In this document: positions 55,863-64,000 of the stretch, piece by piece
Position numbering within the stretch: position 1 is the stretch's first letter
Layout of the letters: each line of letters begins with the position of its first letter
Source of the DNA: Neurospora crassa OR74A
Lineage: Eukaryota; Ascomycota; Sordariomycetes; Sordariales; Sordariaceae
Direction: 5' to 3'
DNA: 64,000 nucleotides
Assembly (NCBI RefSeq): GCF_000182925.2
Contig: NC_026501.1
Location: 3,472,001 to 3,536,000, forward strand
The notes under the pieces: model-generated
Told to the model about the DNA's origin: nothing
Databases searched by the model: none
Seen by the model: the letters and a program-made list of their open reading frames with translations, nothing else
Program-made: the position numbers and the translations under genes

Positions 55863-56870
55863 ATGGTGCCAATGCCTGAAAAGACCAAGGGTAAAGGAAA
55901 GGATGTTGGAACGTCGGAGGAATCAGTTGGTGCTGGTGATATAGGCCACAATGGGCAGACCGGGGGCGGGGACGATCTGCTTACCCGCATCGCCAAGTCA
56001 GCAACATCACTACCTTCAGCTTTGTTCTCCAAAGGTAACATGACCGGCGCAGTTTCGGGACTAGGCAACGGCGAGAAGGGAGAAGGCTCACGAGCGGCGG
56101 CAACAGTGGCAAGGGCCACGGGAAATCTCGAGCGCGTGGGTGAGAGTTCTGCCCCGCTTCATTCTGCCTCTCATGGCGGCGAGACCATCAGGTCAGCCCA
56201 GATTCAGGGACATGTTGCGATGCAAGAGGCTTCTTTCGCCGCCTTTCTTGACACCACCGAGCCTCTTACGGCGCCCGAAGGAGCAGGTGTATTGGAAGGG
56301 GCGTGGAATATGAGAGGCAATGTTCCGAGTTCGACAGTACCAGCAACAAACAACCAATGGACTCATTCTTTTCCGGCATCCACTGTCGCCGAACAGGAAG
56401 CGCGCGATGGCCAGGAAGTTGTAGCATTGCTCCGGGGTGATCTGAATCTGGATGCAGAGCTCGCAGGGCCGGAGGAGAATACAATATTGCCCGATGACAT
56501 GGCCAGCTTGCGCAAGGCTTTATTCGGGAACGACGATCCCGGCAGCAGCTCATCACCTATTGCGTGGGATCATGCGCTCAACTTCATCCCACTTTCCCTG
56601 CTGGGGTTCGACAGTGTTTCGACGGCGCCAAGTACGAGAGATTTGTTGGGTACGGCCGACGTGACTGAGGGCTGGGAGACATGGATTGATCAGTGGTCTC
56701 GCGTGTTAACCGGCTATCACGACGAGATTTGGGGTGACCTGGGCGCACTGGTGGAGGAAGCGAAGAAGGAGGTAAAACAGCTAGAAGAAGTCGAGCCAGG
56801 CGAAAGACCACCGGAGCCAACAGCTCTCTTACGGCTTCGCGCCATCCTCGGACATTTGCGGGGAGCATAG
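55863..56870 (+). CDS. Conserved-looking protein of unknown function, 335 residues
   Basis: Single exon from ATG 55863 (GAAGATGG context). The frame is open further up to ATG 55701, which would add 54 hydrophobic, leader-like residues; the TATA box at 55588 is closer to that one, so the start is uncertain. The protein starts MVPMPEKTKGKGKDV. Middle part: SAQIQGHVAMQEASFAAFLD and a polar region. C-terminal part: WDHALNFIPLSLLGF, then GWETWIDQWSRVLTGYHDEI with three Trp and a final acidic/Leu-rich helix ending LLRLRAILGHLRGA. No membrane segment. I do not recognise a family; the regular Trp spacing suggests a helical interaction domain. Confidence 0.7.
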   Translation: MVPMPEKTKGKGKDVGTSEESVGAGDIGHNGQTGGGDDLLTRIAKSATSLPSALFSKGNMTGAVSGLGNGEKGEGSRAAATVARATGNLERVGESSAPLHSASHGGETIRSAQIQGHVAMQEASFAAFLDTTEPLTAPEGAGVLEGAWNMRGNVPSSTVPATNNQWTHSFPASTVAEQEARDGQEVVALLRGDLNLDAELAGPEENTILPDDMASLRKALFGNDDPGSSSSPIAWDHALNFIPLSLLGFDSVSTAPSTRDLLGTADVTEGWETWIDQWSRVLTGYHDEIWGDLGALVEEAKKEVKQLEEVEPGERPPEPTALLRLRAILGHLRGA

Positions 56871-57639
56871 CGAGGCTCGGCGGCATCCGGACAATAGTTA
56901 CGACCCCGTTCAACAGCAGTCCCAGCTCAGCGGCCACGGGCACGTGGATTGTGTGTTTTCGCACGGGCACTGAAATAACTGAAGCTCCGTCGTGTACTCG
57001 CCATCTCGGCTGCTGGGAGTTGAAGTAGTCGGCATCACGGAGAAGAACAGCAAGCATCAAAACTTCATAAGGGATGCTGCACTCCTGATCGCTGCTGTAA
57101 AAACCTCTCGAAGCCTTATGCTAATTGGCATGGGTGACAGGCAGGTCATGGGTTGTATCATGGACTGTATGTATCTTACACACCTGCTGGGCTACCCCGT
57201 GTTGTATATGCTGTGGTAGCGGTGCTAAATTGCTGAGCTGATGCGGCCAACAAATGGCATCACTGAACGTTCTACAGGCGGTGGAGGGAGATGGTGAAGC
57301 TATCGTCTACTGCATTGTAGATCAATAATTCTGCGCACCCTTTTACACATGTCAGAGAATGAATGCCTTTTAAAGAGGAATATGTTGTTATCCAATACCT
57401 GAGGGTTGGCCTCTAGGGCAGACAGTGCACACTCAATGTCATATTCCTACCCTTGTATCATATCTTTGCGCAATCCTTGCTTACTTCAATCGGTGGGAGG
57501 AAGGTTAGCTTACACAATCGTATAGCATGTATCAAGGACACAGCATTGATCAACATCGTCCTACTACAATTAAATTCTTTTTTCTTTCTTTTTTTCATTT
57601 TCTTTAAAAGCGGCAGAGGGTACTAACTCACGGTTTTGT

Positions 57640-57672
<33 letters not shown>

Positions 57673-58347
57673 GAAATCTACCCGACCGATCCCAAACGCG
57701 TATGGAGACGCATTGAATGTATTGACGAGATATAATATGACATGTTTAGTAGTCGGAATAGGCATATTCAATCTGAAGCAGACTTCAATCATGGAACGCG
57801 ATGTACATAGGAAAACGCTTAGGGAAGTTGACCCGAGATCTCGAGCTAGCAAACAAGCCAGTAATGGACTGCAGATCCTTTACTTAGTTAGCAGCATGAT
57901 ATTCTTTACGGTTTTCGGTGACGGGAGACGGGATTCCGGCCGGTCTTGCAAGCATCAACAAGCAGCGCGCTTGCTCGCAGCTGAGATGTGCCAGCGCAAC
58001 CAGCAGTCAGCCCGCCGCGGTGGTGGGCTCGCCAAGTCCTTATCACGCCGTACCAACCACGATTTCCAGCCTCCCGGGTTCCATGAATGAGCAGGGTTGC
58101 ATCTCAGTTTTGCATATACATAGGTCTACCACCTGGATGCTTCCGTCTGGAACTCAATTACACTCTCCCTCACAACTTCAGTGAGTTGCTGATGCTGACC
58201 GACTTCGTACCTACGGAAGCCTCCGTCATCGAGTAAGAGTCGCAGAGACCGGACGGGCTGACAGCACGCTCATCTCCAGCTCAGGTCTTATTGAGCCCTT
58301 TCGAACCACATTCCTCTTACCAACTTTATTCGTTCCAACTTCGGAGC
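56871..58347. other. Intergenic with T30 tract
   Basis: 1.5 kb between two plus-strand genes. T30 at 57641-57670. No gene recognised. Confidence 0.5.
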
Positions 58348-59305
58348 ATGGAGACGGGATTTGCCGCCATGGGTAATCAGCAATTGTATTCCCGTTTTGG
58401 GACAACATGGCAAGCCTTTGTGCTTTCCTTCCTGGTCTTCTGGTTATCGCAGTCGCCCATCGTCCACGCGCAACAGCCATTCATGCCGGTTGAAACAGCG
58501 AGGGCACTCAGCGGCAGCACACTCGAAGGCAACGTCTTGGAAAAACGGCAGGCATGCATCTCCAACTTCTTCAGCTGCTCGGGAGTAGGAGCTGCTTTCA
58601 GCGACGTATGTTGCCAGTACGGCTACACCTGCGCGCTTGATCAGAACAACCAACCGGCTTGCTGTCCAGTAAAGTGTGTAAACGACAATAGTTATATTGT
58701 TGTCATAGGAGAAGCTCACTAACACCTCCCACCAGTGCCATCTGCACCGGCACCGCTCCAGCCGGCGTCGCCGCCCCCAGCCCAACCGCGCCGGTTTCCT
58801 TCGTCGCCAACCCTTACTTTTCCTTCCCCTACGTCGCTACATACTTCCCGGATGCCGAGCAATGCTCTTCAGCCGTCAGCCAATGCAGCGCCAACTACGT
58901 TGCCTGCAGCGACAAGCTGGACGGGCTAGGCGGTCAGTACGGTGTCACCATTGTGGTGCCCGGCGGCGCGGGAACGACCGTGGGCGTTAATGTCGGGACC
59001 ACGGTCGGGCTTGAGAGTGCTTCTAGGATTTGTAAGTCCCGTTCACCTCCTTCCCTGGACCTCGAAGACTGTGGTGATGAATCGGACATTTCGCTGATTG
59101 TTTTTGTTCATCCTTCCTTGCAGGCAGCAGCTTGTCAAGCGTTGCTTGCCACGGTTTGGAGAATAATATGTGCTCTATGACCGCCACAACCGCCAGTGGC
59201 TTCTACTTTGGCACGGGTGCCCCTAACAGGGCATCCTCGCGCAGAGGCTTCACCGGCCTTCTTGTCGCTGCTGGTGTGGTGGCGACGGTGTCGGCTCTTC
59301 TCTAA
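58348..59305 (+). CDS. Cysteine-rich GPI-anchored secreted protein
   Basis: Exons 58348-58673, 58736-59031, 59124-59305, 267 residues. A signal peptide is likely (WQAFVLSFLVFWLSQSPIVHA), then a KR site (VLEKRQACISNFFSC) that could be a Kex2 cleavage point. The first cysteine group reads CISNFFSC...CCQYGYTC...CCPVNAIC. A Pro/Ala/Val-rich middle with FPDAEQCSSAVSQCSANYVAC follows, then GVTIVVPGGAGTTVGVNVGT. The C-terminus has a short basic patch and a hydrophobic tail (GFTGLLVAAGVVATVSALL), as for GPI attachment. Probably a cell-wall or surface protein; no precise family recognised. Alternative start at 58369 would shorten the N-terminus by 7 residues. Confidence 0.8.
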
Positions 59306-59720
59306 TTCTGCGCTCTTTGGAGGGGCGCTAACCCCTAGCAGTATTGCGCAAATCGGTGACGGACACTTGAGTGGAAAATAACGAATGGAGTGATCAGAAG
59401 TGTGAAGGCCGGAATTTCTCCTTCCCTTTGCGAGTGATGATGTCAACGAAGCCATGAATGATATCAAGAAGCCATAGGATTATTCTGTCTTGATCTGCAC
59501 GTATGCAATCATGATCAGTAACGTCTCGAATGTATAAACGATTCGCACAATTGACGGGGCATGGAGAAGGCTGTTGGAGACATTGATTGAAAACCAAGCA
59601 GAAAAGGGTCACAAAATCGAGTGCAGTGAAGTCACGTTGAGAGGGAAATTGAGCGCCCAAAATATACATCGCAATGCATGAAGCCAAAGCAAGCCCGTCG
59701 CACAGAAACAAACAAACAAA

Positions 59721-59752
<32 letters not shown>

Positions 59753-59982
59753 ATCTCTTCATGTACTCTGTCACATAGCAACTTTGGTAGTCGCTTGTGT
59801 ACGCCATCGCTAAACTTTCATAACCATAAAGCTATATAACCGTTTTTTGATATCCATTTCAGCTGAGAGCGAAAAGGGCAGTGGAAAGCCACAAAAAAAT
59901 AAAACAAAATAAAAAGGGGAAAGGAAAGGAAACAAAAGGAACATGTGGTAGCCGAGCTAGCTCCCCGCTCCTTTCTTTCATT
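59306..59982. other. Convergent intergenic with A30 tract
   Basis: 677 bp of 3' flanking sequence for both neighbours. A30 at 59722-59751 follows a short CAAA repeat. No gene. Confidence 0.5.
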
Positions 59983-62900
59983 TTATAGCCCCGAATACCG
60001 CGATGTGTTCCCTGTTTGACTGCTCCCCCGCGAATTGTCACGCCCAATTATCCCAACCTCCGCCACGCTGCCCAACAGATCAGGCTCGTGACCCTGCTCG
60101 ACCCTGTTTACGTTGCCTTGATTTACGAATCCGTAACTCTCATTCAGCCCTGATCCCGTTCTAGATCCTGCGTAGGCGTCACCAGAACTTAGATCCTCGC
60201 TTACACCAATTGAGGAGCTAGACAATCTTTTTTGCGAATTGGTGCGTTCGAACGGAAGGCGGGCAGAGACCGCCAGTGACGAAGCGGGCCTGGCGTTTTG
60301 AGGACCAGATTCTAGGACTGGCTGAGCGGGAGGTGTGTTGCTAACGGAGCCGTTGCGTGTGTGGTGGTAAGAATTGCGTTTTGAGCTTCTCCGCGGCGGC
60401 GAAAGAAGCGGTGACGGGCCGTTATCCTCGTTCGAAGTCCGATTACCGCGGCGGGTAACCGTTTGGGTCCTACTCGACTGGCTAACTGTCGCGAGATCTG
60501 GCTCAGCAGGCAAACCTTCCGAGTCGTGATATGTTTCCGTGTCGTCGGGCATATCATCATTGGTACCCTCTGCTGCCCTAAGGGGCACCGCCTCTGCTGC
60601 TGTACGAGCTGTTGTGTCCCGATCTGCATTGGCCTGCCGCACATTGTCCTCTTCGTCGGATTCAATCGGGCCGTTACGGATGACTCCCATCGCCACTGGT
60701 ATTCCTTCCGGCGGGGATTCGTCCTCGTAGTCGACCGCTCCGGTACGCATTGCTGGTGGCATACGCGCACTCCTCACTACTTCGAAGCCCTTGCCCTTTT
60801 CCTTGCTATTTCTACCGAGAATATTCCGAAGCCACCCAGCCGCCGAAGCCATTGGCCCGGTTGGGTCAGCCGGCCCGGTTCCGAGCTTGCGGCTAGGCGC
60901 GTCCGAGTTGAGCCTTTCCCCCCTGAGACCGTAATAGTAATCAACTTCGCGAGTGGTGTAGTCGGTCCTTGGTGGATACGCAATCATATAAGGACCGGGA
61001 GTGGCACTTCTCGAAGTCTGAGGGTCGAATTCCGCGGTGTCGTTGAGCGGTACTCCTGATTGACTTAGGCGTTTCTGTGACCAGTCGGCGCTAGTCCACG
61101 AACCACCTGGTTTGGCACCGGGAGAGTACGCGCTTTCAGTGGTGGTTCGCCTTCGAGGTGGTCTGAAGTAGGGGTCGACAGTCGGCATGCCGAATGCGCT
61201 AGGAGACCGTCCTTGGGGTTGGGCAGAAGCCGCAAAGGAGAACGAGTTAGCTTCTCCAGGCGTCGTCGGCGTGAATGACCCATTGTCAAGATTTCGAACG
61301 GCCGTGTTGAGACTGACGTCCTCAAGCACAGACGAGCTATGACGGTGATGCTTCGTCATGGGCCCCATACTCCCTGCCAACTCGCTCTGTATGCGGCCTC
61401 CGTTCATCACATAACCGGCCTTGAAGGTCTCATCCGTGTCGAGCATCGCCGCGCTAGACAGTTGACTGTGGCTTATGGGGCCGCCAGCACGCCTGGGCAT
61501 ACGACGCGACAACTGTCGCATACCGAAGATCTTGGATAGCCCGCCCCTTGATTGCCCTCGAACATCATCTCCACCAGCCCCCAACAGCCGCGCTACGACT
61601 TCGACAATAGTTTGGACTGCGTTCAGGAAGAATCCCAAAACAAGAACGCCCGCATGGACAACAAGTATAGCGTAGCCGACCCAGCCCTTAAGCCCTTCTT
61701 CCACCTCCAGCGACGGTACAAAGGCCACCATCATGAGTATGGAGACGAGACGGAGCCCAGAAAAGAGGGTATGGTAGGCGTTCATCGATGTTGGTGAGTG
61801 GAAAGGGCGAAAGGCATGCAGCGTCAGTATCTGAATAATCTCGCAGATGGCGAGGAGGACCACCTGGGCAACTCCAGCAGGCTGGACAGCTCCGATGGCA
61901 ATGCCTCGAAGAAAACTCAGGAAAACTGGTATAAGAGCGAAGGCCGCCGCCTCATCAGAGTAAGTGTTGTAAAGAGGTCCATAAAGAAGCACCGTAGGGA
62001 GGTCATCGAAGAGGAACGCTCTTGGCCTCGAGGTGGCGATGAGGTGAAGCAGCCAAACGGCAAAGCCAATGATGAGGACCAAAGTTACAACTGCCAGTGC
62101 GACCGTGTAAGCTGGCGAGTGGGTTGCTACCACCAGTTGAAAGGTCGAGAGAGCAACAATCGGTAGCAAGAAGTAGTTCAAGACAAGTCTGACGACATTG
62201 CCCAGAGTAAACGGGAGGTTCTTGTGTCGGAGATCTTCCTCGGGAACCTTTTTAACGGAACGATACAGCCACTTGACCAAAAAGGCTCCCTGGGTAAGAA
62301 CAAAAACGGCTCCGATAATGGCCATTAACCACACCATCATTCCGGCCCAGACGTCTTCGACCTCCCCTACTCCCACCAAGTGAGCAAGTCGCTGAAGTCC
62401 GTACCTGCCCTCGGTAAGATAAATGCCATCCCGCAGGCTTATCCACCCGGGACTGTCGCTCACAAAGCTCTGATTAAACATTAGTGCCGACCATGAGCCC
62501 TGGCTAACGATCGGTTGGTAGAAGCCTGGATAGTTGAGTGTTAGGCCGCCAGTTAGCACGACGAACTGTATGTACTGAAGACAATCTCCAAACCCTGGCG
62601 TAACCAAACGCAGCAGGTCGGGGTCACGGCCGTAGTTAGATGTCCAGTGGAAAACATCGCTGGTACCCCACGGACTAAAAATGGCAGCAAAGATGGTGGC
62701 AACTCCGACAAAGACCAGGACTATTAAGGGCAGGAACTTGAGCATCCAAGCCAGGTTTCCTAGGTCAGGTGTCACGGTAGCCGAGACACAGCCGATCTGG
62801 GTATTTCCAGAATCTCCATAAACGATGGAAAACTCGGAGGCAAAGGAGCTGAAGGCATAGGATGAATAGAAGTCTTTGGTGTAGGTCACATAGGGAAGGT

Positions 62901-63546
62901 CCTCCCTGTTCGTGCTAAGATCACAGTCAGCCAACGAACTCCAAAAAGTACAAGGCCAAGTGTCGAACCCTTGAGTCATGGGGACCAAGCAAAACTGAAC
63001 CTACCTGTTAACCTCCCAGACCGGCCCCAAAGGACAATGTGCGTTTCTCAGGGATTGGTTGCAAAAGTCGGTACGTTCCGTAGCCTCGGAATACGTGAGA
63101 ACATTGATATGCGTGAAAAGAGTGGTGACCTTTGGATTGGCAGAGTCCGGTTCTGGCACGGCGACAATCTTGCCATCGTGTTTGGATGTGTCGTTCCAAT
63201 CCGGACTACCGGGTGGGGGAAGCGTGATGTTTCCAGAAGTCGCCGCGCCCGTCACATTTCCCCACATGGTCAGCTTCAGCGTATGTCGGTCGTCCTGATC
63301 ATCGAACGAGGCATCGATAAAAAGAGGCTTCCATTGTAGACGTGTCGGCTGGTCCATTTGGTAGGACTTGTCCAGGCAGTTGTCAAACGGGATTAGAACC
63401 GCCGTAACGGATTGTACCCAGAGCAACCGCAAAGCCAAAAGAAAGAGGCATTTCAACCTGCAAGATAGTCGTAGCAGCAGGCGGCTATGTGAGCCAGGGG
63501 CTACGCGTGCGCTTAACCTTGGGCCGCCCTTGTCCGTGCGTGCCAT
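59983..63546 (-). CDS. FLC/TRP-like polytopic membrane protein (ML-like domain)
   Basis: Exons 63546-63005 and 62914-59983, 1157 residues; the join gives CPLGPVWEVNSTNREDLPYV. The N-terminus has a hydrophobic signal-like segment (CLFLLALRLLWVQSVTA) directly before AVLIPFDNCLDKSYQ, the typical mature start of the ML-like domain of the FLC family. That domain binds lipid-like ligands in relatives. Multiple membrane segments follow from about residue 260 to 680. The last 450 residues are a Ser/Arg/Pro-rich cytoplasmic tail. Yeast Flc proteins are ER/vacuolar TRP-related transporters needed for calcium homeostasis; the Neurospora orthologue may be spray, as I recall, but this is not verified. The start at 63546 is the first ATG just before the signal segment; the frame is open upstream to ATG 63942. 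Confidence 0.85.
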
Positions 63547-64000
63547 CCGAGAGGACGACAGGACGGTCAACAACGGTGTCGACGGCTGTTCGGAACGGAC
63601 ATTGGAACGGCTTGAAACATGACTGGATGAGGCGCCTGAGGGGATCATTTTCTGAGATGTCAAGTTCACGCAGTCGACGCAGCAGCCCGCTGACATCTGG
63701 GCGCAGACAGCGGAACCTGGACAAAGACCCGGGACATGAACACTTCCATCCTCCAATTCCGAGCTTCGATTTGGCGCAAGAGCTGTGGAGGGCGCAAACC
63801 GAAGGTCGAAGGGAGAAACCACCGGCATGGTTGATGGTGACTGACAGCAGTACGGCGGCGATTGTCTACATGCTGTACATAGTGAATAGGATCGGGGCTC
63901 TTGAGGATCGAATCGTTGGAAATCGCAGCAACACCGTCGCACAACCTCGTGCTTCGCCTTTCTTTCCCGCCTTGGTCCTCGTCCTCGCCCTGGTCCTTGT
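63547..64000. other. Upstream region of the FLC-like gene (window end)
   Basis: The frame stays open to ATG 63942 on the minus strand but with Cys/Ser-rich, leader-like content. Probably 5' leader or promoter; no other gene. Confidence 0.5.

Noticed and set aside
1-64000. CRISPR arrays, rRNA genes, telomeric repeats
   Set aside because: No regularly spaced direct repeats with unique spacers, no rRNA-like blocks, and no TTAGGG arrays were seen; the organism is a eukaryote.

Overview
The window is nuclear DNA of a filamentous ascomycete, most likely a Sordariomycete. Genes have few, short introns (about 55-250 bp) with GTAxGT-type donors and CTRAC-like branch points. The protein set fits (CFEM protein, FLC/TRP-like channel, Cch1, ACL4, PUF6). 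One large AT-rich block carries the signature of repeat-induced point mutation (RIP): CpA and TpG almost absent, TpA in excess, CAA/CAG/TGG codons turned into stops. I cannot name the species.

Layout. (1) 1-3594, minus strand: N-terminal two of four domains of the Cch1 calcium channel; the gene runs off the left edge. (2) 4721-23480: an 18.8 kb RIP-mutated island bounded by perfect 82-bp inverted repeats. It resolves into a three-layer nest: a pogo/Fot1-like DNA transposon of about 3.27 kb (transposase on the minus strand) interrupted by two LTR retrotransposons. R1 (6596-15025, minus strand, 308-bp LTRs, ATAGG target duplication) and R2 (15480-22528, plus strand, chromodomain-bearing Ty3/gypsy, CTTAT target duplication, two 100-N assembly gaps) each sit inside the transposase gene. 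(3) 23485-64000: an ordinary gene-rich segment with 13 recognisable protein genes plus one uncharacterised one.

Genes right of the island: a DDT/WSD/PHD chromatin protein; an HMG-box factor with a long upstream region; EMC5; the meiotic MutS homologue MSH5; a CFEM GPI protein; three translation/ribosome-linked genes side by side (ACL4, GIR2, PUF6); a single-pass membrane protein; RPB4; the PP2A B55 regulatory subunit (six exons); an unknown 335-residue protein; a cysteine-rich GPI protein; and a FLC/TRP-like channel with a long cytoplasmic tail. Exon models were built by hand from reading frame, splice signals and remembered family architecture; they have not been aligned to databases.

The most notable object is the nested transposon: its GC-rich 82-bp ends are identical and carry unmutated CpA/TpG sites while almost everything between them is RIP-mutated. 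Inside R2 there are further unexplained structures: a 7-copy minisatellite, a duplicated polypurine-tract-like segment, and a short RIP-free insert with a 62-bp poly(A).
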